A DNA stretch of 64,000 nt from Listeria floridensis FSL S10-1187. Lineage in GTDB: Bacteria > Bacillota > Bacilli > Lactobacillales > Listeriaceae. The position numbers were made by a program, and so were the translations under genes. Location of the stretch: positions 1-64,000 of the forward strand of contig NZ_AODF01000001.1 of assembly GCF_000525875.1 (NCBI RefSeq), given 5' to 3'. Shown piece after piece: positions 20,737 to 29,031 of the stretch. How positions within the stretch are numbered: position 1 is the stretch's first letter; each line of letters starts with the position of its first letter. The notes beneath the pieces were generated by a model. That model saw only the letters and a list, made by a program, of their open reading frames with translations, ran no database searches and was not told the DNA's origin.

Positions 20737-20937
20737 AAGTTTAACTAATTTGTAAGGGGGGATTTTCTGATGGGGCTGAGCAACTAAAAATAAAATTCGA
20801 CATCGCACAATATAGCAGACACGCTCGCATTAGGAAGATTCTCTTCTCAAAAAAACGGGTCTGCTCCTAGTCATTATTAATACAAAAACTTAGGAGGTGG
20901 CAGCCATTTATGGAATTCTTCTGTAAATGGCCTACGA
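20737..20937 (+). promoter_or_regulatory. Structured leader RNA with alternative pairings
   Basis: CTCCTA at 20864-20869 can pair with the upstream TAGGA at 20831-20835 or with TAGGAG at 20891-20896, which is the ribosome site. GCAGAC at 20815-20820 pairs with GTCTGC at 20859-20864. An 8-bp hairpin (20903-20910 with 20924-20931) lies over the possible ATG at 20910. The mutually exclusive pairings look like a translational switch. I find no match to the M-box or to yybP-ykoY core motifs. Confidence 0.5.
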
Positions 20938-22263
20938 TTGATACTTACCATTAAATTTTTAATCATCGCGCTTCTCATCGGCGTTTCAGCATTTTTCGTT
21001 GCAACTGAATTTGCAATCGTGAAGATGCGCCCGAGCAGGCTCGATCAACTGATCTCTGAAGGAAATAAACGTGCAAATCTTGCTCGTTATATTTATAACC
21101 ATCTGAATGCTTACCTATCAGCATGTCAGCTTGGTATCACCATCAGTTCCCTCGGTTTAGGTTGGCTTGGGGAATCGACGGTTGAAGCAGCTCTTCATCC
21201 ATTGTTCGATTTGATGAATATTCCAAGTTCTGCGGTCACTATTTTATCATTTGCAATTGCCTTTATTTTGATCACATTTCTCCATGTTGTTGTCGGAGAA
21301 CTTGTACCAAAAACACTTGCGATAGATAAAACTGAAGCCGTTGCCCTTGCCGTTGCAAGACCGCTTCATTATTTCTACAAGGTGATGTTCCCGTTCATTT
21401 GGCTATTAAACGAATCATCTGTTGTTATTTCAAAGCTGTTCGGTTTAGAGCCTGCGAACGAACATGAAGTTGCGCATACTGAAGAAGAGCTCCGTATCAT
21501 TGTTGGCGAAAGCTACAAGAGCGGTGAAATCAATCAATCGGAATTCCGTTATGTGAATAAGATTTTCGATTTCGACGAGCGGATGGCAAAAGAAGTCATG
21601 ATTCCGCGGACAGAAATCGTTACCATTGATGCCGGTTCAAGCATTGCTGAACTGTCTGATTTAATGAAAACAGAGCGTTACACACGTTATCCTGTAATAG
21701 ATGGCGACAAAGACCATATTATCGGCGTCTTAAATTTAAAAGAAATTTTATCGGCATATGTTGAACATGGTTCGGATAAAAACTTCGGTATTGATCCATA
21801 CGTCAAACCAATTATTCGTGTGATTGAAACCATTCCGATTAAAGAATTACTGTTCCGGATGCAAAAAGAGCGTTCGCACATTGCCATTTTGCTAGATGAG
21901 TACGGCGGAACATCTGGGCTTGTCACAGTTGAAGATATTATCGAAGAAATTGTCGGCGATATCCGTGATGAATTTGATGCAGACGAAATCCCCGAAATCA
22001 GGAGAATTAAAGATGGGCATTACATTGTTGATGCGAAACTTTTAATTGACGAAGTCAATAACATTCTTGGGACAGATATTGAGGAAGAAGAAGTCGACAC
22101 AATCGGCGGCTGGTTCCTGACACAAAATTACGAGGTTGAAGTTGGCGATGAAATTGAATATGATGGTTACATTTTCCGTGTAAAAGAAGCCGAACCACAT
22201 CACATTGAATATCTCGAAATCATCAAACAGCAAAAACCGGCAGAAACGTCCGAAGAAGAATAG
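20938..22263 (+). CDS. CNNM/CorC (hemolysin C-like) metal-transport protein with CBS domains
   Basis: 441 residues. An N-terminal DUF21/CNNM membrane domain (about residues 1-190, FFVATEFAIVK), a CBS pair (about 205-325, MIPRTEIVTID...YPVIDGDKDHIIGVLNLKE and ILLDEYGGTSGLVTVEDIIEEIVGDI) and a CorC_HlyC domain (about 340-425). Relatives such as Bacillus MpfA export magnesium. The start is uncertain. The TTG at 20938 has no ribosome site nearby. An ATG at 20910 has AGGAGG 12 bases before it but is one base out of frame. Removing one base near 20920 would give an N-terminus MEFFVNGLRLIL. As written, the ATG opens a 14-codon reading frame. Confidence 0.9.
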   Translation: MILTIKFLIIALLIGVSAFFVATEFAIVKMRPSRLDQLISEGNKRANLARYIYNHLNAYLSACQLGITISSLGLGWLGESTVEAALHPLFDLMNIPSSAVTILSFAIAFILITFLHVVVGELVPKTLAIDKTEAVALAVARPLHYFYKVMFPFIWLLNESSVVISKLFGLEPANEHEVAHTEEELRIIVGESYKSGEINQSEFRYVNKIFDFDERMAKEVMIPRTEIVTIDAGSSIAELSDLMKTERYTRYPVIDGDKDHIIGVLNLKEILSAYVEHGSDKNFGIDPYVKPIIRVIETIPIKELLFRMQKERSHIAILLDEYGGTSGLVTVEDIIEEIVGDIRDEFDADEIPEIRRIKDGHYIVDAKLLIDEVNNILGTDIEEEEVDTIGGWFLTQNYEVEVGDEIEYDGYIFRVKEAEPHHIEYLEIIKQQKPAETSEEE

Positions 22264-22273
22264 AAACTGATCA

Positions 22274-22306
22274 GGCTGGAGCTTTCAAGATGCTTCAGCC
22301 TTTTCT
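22274..22306 (+). terminator. Terminator of the CNNM gene
   Basis: 9-bp stem 22274-22282 with 22292-22300, then a T run. Confidence 0.8.
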
Positions 22307-22324
22307 TAAGCAAGGAGCAAAACA

Positions 22325-23185
22325 ATGCTTACAATCGAAATTTTACCGGCGTGGCAGCATCTGACTTTGACAGAACTATTTCGCGATACCTTTCACTTAG
22401 GAAAGAAGCGGCGCCATGAACTCAAGATGTCAGAAGAGCTCACACTTGACGGCAAATCACAGCCGAACTGGGATGAAAAACTGTCAGCCGGAATGCGCTT
22501 AGAAGTCCCATTTCAAGATGAAAACATCGCTTTGGCTGAAAAAGGACCGCTTGATATCGTCTACGAAGACGCTTTTATTTTGGTCTTGAACAAATCTGCC
22601 GGCGTAAAAACCCATCCAAATAAGCCGAACGAGACAGGTACGCTCGCAAATTCCGCAGCATTTTACCTAAAAAACGACCCAAACTCATCGCCATATGCCG
22701 TTCACCGGCTCGACCAAGAAACATCTGGCCTTGTCCTTTTCGCCAAAAACCCGCTCAGTCTCGCCGCCTTTTCTTGGTTGCTTGAAAATCGCGATATTCA
22801 TCGTCGTTACGTTGCGCTCGCAGGAGGTCGCATCAAACAACCGCTTACGATTAACAAGCCCATTGGAACGGACCGACATCATCCAAATAAACAGCGCGTT
22901 AGCGAAGGCGGCAAATCGGCCATAACACATGTGACGCCGCTCAAGTGGCATCAAAATGAAAACACGAGCCTTGTCGAGCTAACACTTGAAACTGGTCGCA
23001 CTCATCAGATTCGCGTTCACCTCTCAAGTATAGGTCATCCAATTGTCGGCGACCGGCTTTACGGCGGAATAAGCCGGGCAAAACGCACATTGCTCCATGC
23101 TAAAGAGCTCGAGCTTTTCCATCCGTTTTTTGATAAAAAAATGCACTTTCATGTAGAGCCACCAAAGGATTTTCGGTTGAGCTGA
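22325..23185 (+). CDS. RluA/RluD-family pseudouridine synthase
   Basis: 286 residues. The catalytic motif HRLDQETSGL contains the nucleophilic Asp (near residue 129). LETGRTHQIRVHL, typical of RluA-type enzymes, lies near residue 222. The N-terminal part resembles an S4-like RNA-binding region. It modifies uridine in rRNA or tRNA; the target site cannot be assigned because several paralogues usually exist. Preceded by AAGGAG. Confidence 0.92.
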   Translation: MLTIEILPAWQHLTLTELFRDTFHLGKKRRHELKMSEELTLDGKSQPNWDEKLSAGMRLEVPFQDENIALAEKGPLDIVYEDAFILVLNKSAGVKTHPNKPNETGTLANSAAFYLKNDPNSSPYAVHRLDQETSGLVLFAKNPLSLAAFSWLLENRDIHRRYVALAGGRIKQPLTINKPIGTDRHHPNKQRVSEGGKSAITHVTPLKWHQNENTSLVELTLETGRTHQIRVHLSSIGHPIVGDRLYGGISRAKRTLLHAKELELFHPFFDKKMHFHVEPPKDFRLS

Positions 23186-23196
23186 ACAAAACTAAC

Positions 23197-23250
23197 CTCC
23201 AGAGTAAAGTTGTTAAATTTAACAGCTTTACTCTGGGGGATTCTTTTTCC
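23197..23250. terminator. Bidirectional terminator
   Basis: 11-bp stem 23199-23209 with 23226-23236, loop of AT repeats, T run after it. Serves the pseudouridine synthase and possibly the convergent small membrane protein gene. Confidence 0.8.
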
Positions 23251-23259
23251 TTAACTATT

Positions 23260-23640
23260 CTAGTTTTTTTCGCGAGAGGCTACAAGATAATAGATTCCGC
23301 TATACCCCGCTAAAAACGCCGAAATCCAAATTGGTATAACAAATATGAAGACAGCCTCATTAAAACTTACAATGTTAGCAAACATGAGGAGTAAAAAAAG
23401 AACTAAAAAAAGCAGACAAGCAAATATACAATATCTTTTCATTTTTTGCCTTTTCATGAAAAAAGTTGCAATAATACTAATGCTTAGAAAAGCCAAATCT
23501 AGATACCCTAAGATTTGATTGTCATCAAGTTTAAGCCCATTTCCAACACCAGTTGCAAAAACTAAAGCGAATAGACAGGAGAGCATATAAAATGACATAA
23601 AAGTTACCGTCATATAGTATTTAAATCTAGTTTGCTTCAC
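23260..23640 (-). CDS. Four-helix small membrane protein, unknown
   Basis: 126 residues with four clear transmembrane segments (about residues 10-32, 43-61, 70-89 and 95-118) and basic loops. No family recognised. It starts 16 bases after the papain-like gene and has GGAGAT upstream, so the two are probably one operon. Base composition is AT-rich compared with the flanking genes. A role as a membrane partner or protection protein for the secreted neighbour is a guess. Confidence 0.65.
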   Translation of the reverse strand: MKQTRFKYYMTVTFMSFYMLSCLFALVFATGVGNGLKLDDNQILGYLDLAFLSISIIATFFMKRQKMKRYCIFACLLFLVLFLLLMFANIVSFNEAVFIFVIPIWISAFLAGYSGIYYLVASREKN

Positions 23641-23655
23641 AAATATATCTCCTTT

Positions 23656-24572
23656 CTAAAATGGGCCATACTTAGCAGGGTTAAAACCGAAATTTATCTC
23701 CCCTGGCAAAAAATATGGAGCAATAATAAAACTACTTAACCGCGGAATCACAAGTGGAGTTTCTCCACTTCCATAATATAATGCTTGCCAAACCAGTTTT
23801 GAACAATAAGCCCTATTATATCCGCCCTTTAAGCTTGTATATAGACTGTACTCAACATGCCTATTCTTTTTTAAGCCATGATTGGTTGCCCAATATCGCC
23901 AATCTGCCCAACCTGCTACATCACTTCTTATTTTCTTACTCGCTTTTATTCTGTATACAGTAGTCCATGCACTTTGGTATTTGTTAAACCAATCTCCTTT
24001 TTTCAATTGTCTATTATTATCCATTTTAGAATAACTACCATCTTTATATCCCGGCATATCTAATATCCAATTATCGGTAGTAGCAATTGCTGCATGACCA
24101 ATAAAAGGTGCCCATGGTTCTCTAACACCGCTTACAACAACGAAATCACCTTTTTGAATTGTATTTACAAATCTTCTTCTGTTATCTGCAGTTGTTCTTC
24201 CTTGTATGACAGGCTCAAATTGCACACGATCAAAATCTGAAGTTACACCAAACCCATTATCTCTTAACCATGTTTCATATGTCATATTTTCGTTCACTAA
24301 ATGATCCTTTTTCACTTGAACATAATTTGGCCATAAAAAGGTTTTCTCTAATTCTATCCATGAAGAAAAAGGATAGCTTTTTTTCGAAAAAAAACTTACC
24401 ATCAATAGCTTTTTGATAGATGTCTTTTATCTTAATATTCTCTCTTTTGTAGTTATCACTCTGCTTTACCTGAGCACTTCCATAGGCAACAGCTAAATTC
24501 ATTTGACTAACTATAATAAAAGTTACACACAGCAAAAAAAACTACACACGATTTATGCACGTTGTTATTCAT
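23656..24572 (-). CDS. Secreted permuted papain-like (YiiX-type) protein (two indels)
   Basis: About 304 residues after correction. An N-terminal signal peptide (MNNNVHKSCVVF..., hydrophobic core, then AVAYGSA) is followed by a domain with KGDFVVVSG, GHAAIAT (His159) and AYCSKLVWQ (Cys256). His before Cys is the order of the permuted NlpC/P60 or YiiX_Pcpp cysteine peptidases/amidases. Two extra bases are inferred, in 8-base T/A runs near 24392 and 24536; both must go for the signal peptide and domain to join. A ribosome site (AGGAG) lies 11 bases before the ATG at 24572. Target may be the cell wall or a lipid; the sequence does not tell. It is AT-rich and inserted between conserved housekeeping genes. 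Confidence 0.72.
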
Positions 24573-24730
24573 GAGGTTTTATTCTCCTAACGAGTTTTCA
24601 TATACTCTCTAATTATATATATCTATTCACCAGTATAAATCGGCCGAATCATACTAAATCAAGTATATTTAACAGAAATCAGAATAACAAGTTACAAAAA
24701 CGTAAGTTTGTATCAATTTTATAAACAATC

Positions 24731-25396
24731 TCAAAACAATTCATTCAGATGCTTCAACGCTTCACGCTTGCTGAGCGGCGCAAGCTCCTGCTGTTCAACA
24801 AACGCGCGTACCGCCTCCGGATCGACTTTCGCATACTGACGCAACCCCCAACCGATCGCTTTTTGGATAAAAAACTCGTCAGAACCAGCTAAACGCGCGC
24901 AGTTAGCAAACAACAAATTTGCATCGGTCTTCTCCTTATACGACAGCTGAAAAATAAGTGTCGTTCGGTTCAGCCAGATGTTATCGCTCTCGAGCCACTT
25001 GGCATTATAGACTTCAATCAATTCCGGATATTTTTGAAAGTGCTTGCCGACCGCCGAAGAAGCAAGCGAATCAACCGTATCCCACCATGACTTCATCGTG
25101 ATCAGTTTCTCGTATACCAAAATAGCATCCGCGTCTTGCTTTTTCGCAAAGCGCCCAAGCAAATCATTCGCCAAGTATTGAAATTCTCGCTCGGGTTCCT
25201 GATAAAGTTCTACAGCCAACGTAAGTCCGAAATCATCTAGTTCGGCTTGTTCTAAAAATGTCTTCAAAATTTGTTTGCGCTCAGGCGCTCGAATGCCTAA
25301 AAATGAAAACTGGTTGCGCATGTAAGCTTCCATCTTAGCTGCTCCTGCTTCATCGCGTTTCGCATAACAAATTTCCTTCAGCTCAGCTATGTCCAT
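24731..25396 (-). CDS. AlkD-like DNA alkylation repair protein (HEAT repeats)
   Basis: 221 residues from the ATG at 25396, overlapping the aldo-keto reductase stop by 14 bases. Helical HEAT-like repeats with FLGIRAPERKQILK near residue 30, SWWDTVDSLAS near residue 116 and FIQKAIGWGLRQYAK near residue 180. These are the conserved segments of AlkC/AlkD glycosylases, which excise positively charged alkylated bases. Complete. Confidence 0.92.
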   Translation of the reverse strand: MDIAELKEICYAKRDEAGAAKMEAYMRNQFSFLGIRAPERKQILKTFLEQAELDDFGLTLAVELYQEPEREFQYLANDLLGRFAKKQDADAILVYEKLITMKSWWDTVDSLASSAVGKHFQKYPELIEVYNAKWLESDNIWLNRTTLIFQLSYKEKTDANLLFANCARLAGSDEFFIQKAIGWGLRQYAKVDPEAVRAFVEQQELAPLSKREALKHLNELF

Positions 25397-26273
25397 CTCG
25401 GCTCGCCTCCAACATTTCTCGTTCGCGCTCAATACTTTCAAGAAAATAAGCAAGGTCATCCGGATCTGGTCCTACATATTGGCCTGTTTCAAGCTTATTC
25501 AGTTTGCGCATATCTTCTGTGTCCAGCTCAAAATAAGCCAAATTCGCATTTTCTTTAATACGCGTTGAAGTAATGGACTTCGGAATAATAATTGTATTGC
25601 GATTAAGATGCCATTGCAGGACTACTTGATCAACCTGAGCTCCGTGTCGCTTCGCAATGTCCTGCACAACAGGGTTCTGCATCAAAGTCCCTTTCGCAAG
25701 CGGCGACCATGCGGCGTGCGCAATCCCTTCCTTTTTTAGAAACGCTCGAAGTTCATTTTGGGGTAAGAGTGGGTGTGTTTCCACTTGATTCAAAACCGGC
25801 TTTTCATTGGCAACAGCTAGCAAGTCTTTTAAATGATGCTCTTTAAAGTTTGCAACGCCAATCGCTTTTACAGATCCTTCATTATATAGTCGTTCCATTG
25901 CACGCCATGAATCGCGATATTTTCCAGCAAGCGGCCAGTGAATCAAATACATATCTAAATCTGTTAAATTCAAGTTTTTAAGTGTTCTTTCAAAGGCAAA
26001 TAGCGTTTCATCATAACCCTGATCACCATTCCAAAGCTTGGAGCTGATAAAAAGTTCATTGCGCGAAACACCGCCTTCGCGAATTGCAAGACCAACTTGT
26101 TCTTCATTATTATAGACCGCCGCCGTATCAAATAAGCGGTACCCAGCATTAATTGCTTCTGAAACCGCCTTTGTAATGTAACGCTGTTCGCTCATTTGGA
26201 ATACACCAAGACCAATATAAGGTATTTCTACTCCATTACCGAGCTTGAGTTTATCCTGTAAAGTTTTCACCAT
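25383..26273 (-). CDS. Aldo/keto reductase
   Basis: 296 residues, NADPH-dependent (alpha/beta)8 reductase. The catalytic tetrad is present: Asp in FDTAAVYNNEEQVG, the following Tyr, Lys in SSKLW and His in LIHWPLA. Most like Bacillus YvgN/YtbE, which reduce methylglyoxal and other aldehydes. The GGAGGGCTTTCAG ribosome site precedes the ATG at 26273. Forms an operon with the alkD-like gene. Confidence 0.93.
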   Translation of the reverse strand: MVKTLQDKLKLGNGVEIPYIGLGVFQMSEQRYITKAVSEAINAGYRLFDTAAVYNNEEQVGLAIREGGVSRNELFISSKLWNGDQGYDETLFAFERTLKNLNLTDLDMYLIHWPLAGKYRDSWRAMERLYNEGSVKAIGVANFKEHHLKDLLAVANEKPVLNQVETHPLLPQNELRAFLKKEGIAHAAWSPLAKGTLMQNPVVQDIAKRHGAQVDQVVLQWHLNRNTIIIPKSITSTRIKENANLAYFELDTEDMRKLNKLETGQYVGPDPDDLAYFLESIEREREMLEASRDGHS

Positions 26274-26634
26274 CTGAAAGCCCTCCTTAGAGACCGCTCT
26301 TCAGCAAATTTGAGTTAATAAATCTAGTATAACCAATTTCAACTTTTCTTCCTAATAAAAAGTCAATTTCTATGCGAAAAAAAAGCGAAAAATGATTTTT
26401 GTTTAAGCAAGTAAGATGAAAGCGTTTACGATGATAAATTACGCTGATTTCTCAAAAAAAATGTTTCCTATTTGCTACCTCGATATGTTAGTATTATCTT
26501 GTGGTAAATTTCAAGTTGATTATTTTTATTTTTTTTGTAAGCATATTGTTAAGAAAACGGCCTCTTGCTTTTACTAAATCGGAGGTTTGCACTCGCAAAA
26601 TTACTTACTTAAAAGATCGGGGGAATTTTAGAAA
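26274..26634. other. Intergenic region between the aldo-keto reductase and phosphate-transport genes
   Basis: About 360 bases without a convincing gene. It holds a cre-like site at 26416-26430 and a GGGGG ribosome site near 26619. AT-rich stretches may include the divergent promoters; I cannot assign them firmly. No Pho-box repeats were recognised. Confidence 0.6.
26416..26430. promoter_or_regulatory. Candidate CcpA (cre) site
   Basis: ATGAAAGCGTTTACG fits the cre consensus WTGNAANCGNWNNCW at 14 of 15 positions. It lies between the divergent aldo-keto reductase and DUF47/PiT genes. Inference only. Confidence 0.45.
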
Positions 26635-27256
26635 ATGGCTTTTAAAAATAAGAAAGACCGTTTCGCTTCTTTGCTGCATGATATCGCTGTTAACCTACAC
26701 GAAGGTGCGAACTTTTTTTGCATCATACAGCATTAGCTCGCTTGACGATCTTCACACTTTCTCAGACAAAATGAAAGAGTATGAAACAACTGGCGACACG
26801 ATGGTGCACAAAATGATCATGGAGTTGAATGATGCGTTTATCACGCCAATCGAACGGGAGGATATGCTTGAGCTTACAAACCGTTTGGATGACGTGATGG
26901 ATGGTCTTGAACAAACTGCTTTCTCTCTTGAAATCTGTCAGATTACACACTATGACGAATACATGCTTAAATTCATCAAAGCGATTCAAGAAAGTACAGT
27001 CGAAATCGAAAAAGCAGTCGATCTTGTTTTCGATAAAAAGTTAAAAGATGTTCGTAAGTTAGCCATCAAGATCAAAGACTATGAATCTCAATGTGATGAA
27101 GTTTACCGCGAATCACTCATCCGCCTTTTCCAAGAAGAAACGGATGCCATTAAAATTATACGTAAGAAACAAGTTTATGAAGACCTAGAAGAAATCGCTG
27201 ACAACTGCCAAAGTGTAGCAAATACACTTGAATCAATTGTCATGAAAAACGCCTAA
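26635..27256 (+). CDS. DUF47 (PhoU-like) phosphate-transport regulator (one indel)
   Basis: 206 residues when the T run at 26713-26719 has 6 rather than 7 bases. All-helical PhoU-like protein starting MAFKNKKDRF, with acidic metal-binding helices (EYETTGDTMVHKM, EREDMLELTNRLDDVMDGLE). DUF47 proteins almost always sit upstream of a PiT transporter and are thought to regulate it. Here the PiT gene starts 11 bases downstream. As written, only the part after the break would be read from an unnatural upstream start. Confidence 0.9.
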
Positions 27257-27267
27257 GGAGCTGACCA

Positions 27268-28266
27268 ATGGAAGAATTATTTCTCATTACAGTGGTCATT
27301 GTCCTTGCCGCTCTTGCCTTCGACCTTATTAACGGGTTCCATGATACGGCAAATGCGATTGCAACCAGTGTTTCCACAAAAGCTCTGAAACCGCGTCACG
27401 CGATTATGTTAGCAGCCGTTATGAACTTTGTTGGGGCAATTTCCTTTACTGGGGTTGCAAAGACGATCACAAAAGATATCGTTGATCCGTTCAGCGTTCC
27501 GCACGGCGAAATAGTTATTTTAGCAGCACTTCTTGCTGCAATATTTTGGAATTTGCTTACTTGGTATTTTGGTATCCCAAGTAGTTCTTCGCATGCCTTG
27601 ATCGGTTCGATCGCTGGAGCAGCCATTGCTTCTGCTGGTTTTGCATCAATTGAATACGGCGGTTTCACAAAAATTTTAGTCGGTCTGATCGCATCGCCAT
27701 TCTTGGCTTTCGCAGTCGGTTACACCATCTATACGTTGTTTAAGATTTTCTTGAAAAACTTAAATCTCTCAACAACAAATCGCAATTTCCGCTTGATTCA
27801 AATTGCAACAGCAGCCCTTCAGTCCTATACACACGGGACAAATGATGCACAAAAATCAATGGGGATCATTACGATGGCTTTAATTGCGAATGGCTTCCAG
27901 CATACAGATGACGTTCAGCTTTGGGTACAAGTATCTTGTGCGATTGCAATGGCAGTCGGAACAAGTATCGGTGGTTGGAAAATCATCAAAACTGTCGGCG
28001 GAAAAATCATGAAAATTAAACCTGTAAACGGGGTAGCAGCTGATCTTGGTTCTGTAATTGTCATCTTCGGAGCGACATTTATCCACCTTCCAGTCAGCAC
28101 GACACACGTTATCAGTTCTTCCATCTTAGGTGTTGGAACTGCCCACCGTGTAAAAGGCGTTAAATGGGATACTGCGCAGCGCATGATCATCACTTGGATT
28201 ATCACACTGCCAATCTCTGCAACAATAGCCGCGCTAACATTCTTTGTATTACGTCTTTTCCTATAA
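27268..28266 (+). CDS. pit: PiT family inorganic phosphate transporter
   Basis: 332 residues, about ten transmembrane helices. The two PiT signatures are visible: GFHDTANAIATSVSTKAL near residue 23 and TNDAQKSMGI near residue 190. Low-affinity phosphate symport with protons or metal-phosphate complexes. Ribosome site AAGGAG. Couples with the upstream DUF47 gene. Confidence 0.95.
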   Translation: MEELFLITVVIVLAALAFDLINGFHDTANAIATSVSTKALKPRHAIMLAAVMNFVGAISFTGVAKTITKDIVDPFSVPHGEIVILAALLAAIFWNLLTWYFGIPSSSSHALIGSIAGAAIASAGFASIEYGGFTKILVGLIASPFLAFAVGYTIYTLFKIFLKNLNLSTTNRNFRLIQIATAALQSYTHGTNDAQKSMGIITMALIANGFQHTDDVQLWVQVSCAIAMAVGTSIGGWKIIKTVGGKIMKIKPVNGVAADLGSVIVIFGATFIHLPVSTTHVISSSILGVGTAHRVKGVKWDTAQRMIITWIITLPISATIAALTFFVLRLFL

Positions 28267-28284
28267 TTAAAAAAGAAAGAAATT

Positions 28285-28320
28285 CCAGTCATAGCCGCTT
28301 CTAGGTTATGACTTTTTTTA
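28285..28320 (+). terminator. Terminator of the DUF47-pit operon
   Basis: 10-bp stem 28287-28296 with 28304-28313, then a 7-base T run. Confidence 0.88.
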
Positions 28321-28382
28321 TTTCATGTATGGTTTTTCACTTTGAATTTAGGGAATGTTAAATGATGGAAAGGAGTTTTAAA

Positions 28383-28877
28383 ATGGATTATATACTTGAA
28401 AAATCTCCCTCGCAAACTGATTCCCGCTTGTTTGCTATAAAAAATCAAATCGGCGAAAAGGTCGGTCAAATTATCAAGTACAGTTCAAAGATTGCTTTTT
28501 CTAAAGAACAAGCTGTCTTTTCTCTCGAAGAAACAGAACGAGCGGTACTCACTCTTGAAATCGGCTGGCCGAATCACGATGGGGCTACCGTTGTTTTTCA
28601 TGATCGCGAAAACAAAAAAGATTTGGCTTTCTATCAACACCCTTCATCCAAGTATCTGCTTCATATCCTCGCAGATGAATCCGAATTCCCAATTGAAATC
28701 ATTCAAAAAAAAGCAAACGGAAAAGTCATCATTTATTTCCATAACCAAGAAAGTGCTATCCTAACAGAAGATGATCAGCTCGTTCAATTTCATTTCATTG
28801 ATGACAATACGAATGTACCTGACAGCTTCTTTTTTCTGAGCTGGTTTATGATTCAAATTTTTCGAGAGTCATATTAG
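28383..28877 (+). CDS. Conserved hypothetical protein, possibly tubby-like fold
   Basis: 164 residues from the ATG at 28383 (AAAGGAG upstream). No signal peptide or membrane segment. Beta-rich pattern with alternating hydrophobic strands and a final hydrophobic helix (SFFFLSWFMIQIF), reminiscent of the LURP/tubby C-terminal-like fold. The fold call is weak. Sits alone between pit and arpJ. No function assigned. Confidence 0.6.
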   Translation: MDYILEKSPSQTDSRLFAIKNQIGEKVGQIIKYSSKIAFSKEQAVFSLEETERAVLTLEIGWPNHDGATVVFHDRENKKDLAFYQHPSSKYLLHILADESEFPIEIIQKKANGKVIIYFHNQESAILTEDDQLVQFHFIDDNTNVPDSFFFLSWFMIQIFRESY

Positions 28878-28904
28878 CGTATATTCATTAATATACGCTT
28901 TATA
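28875..28904 (+). terminator. Weak terminator-like hairpin
   Basis: AGCGTATAT pairs with ATATACGCT around 28875-28900, followed by only a short T-rich stretch. Confidence 0.5.
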
Positions 28905-28917
28905 TTCATCATTAAAA

Positions 28918-28932
28918 ATAAAAGCGTTTTCT
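28918..28932. promoter_or_regulatory. Candidate CcpA (cre) site upstream of arpJ
   Basis: ATAAAAGCGTTTTCT matches WTGNAANCGNWNNCW with one mismatch (G to A at position 3). It lies about 25 bases before the arpJ -35 box. Confidence 0.35.
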
Positions 28933-28955
28933 TTATAAAAGTTTTTCAAATTCTA

Positions 28956-28992
28956 TTGAATATTTAATCATAATCATGTATTATTATTACAT
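28956..28992 (+). promoter_or_regulatory. arpJ promoter with overlapping dyad
   Basis: TTGAAT (28956-28961), 17 bases, TATTAT (28979-28984). A dyad ATGTA-N7-TACAT (28976-28992) covers the -10 box and could be an operator. Confidence 0.6.
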
Positions 28993-29031
28993 AATATAAA
29001 CCTAAACATAAATGAAAAAGGAGTTGCGCAT

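Noticed and set aside
20737-20937. M-box or yybP-ykoY riboswitch upstream of the CNNM gene
   Set aside because: The conserved core motifs of these classes (for example GGGGAGUA) are not present. A short end motif resembling the M-box tail is not enough.
26274-26634. Pho-box upstream of the DUF47/PiT genes
   Set aside because: No set of spaced TTHACA-type repeats could be found.
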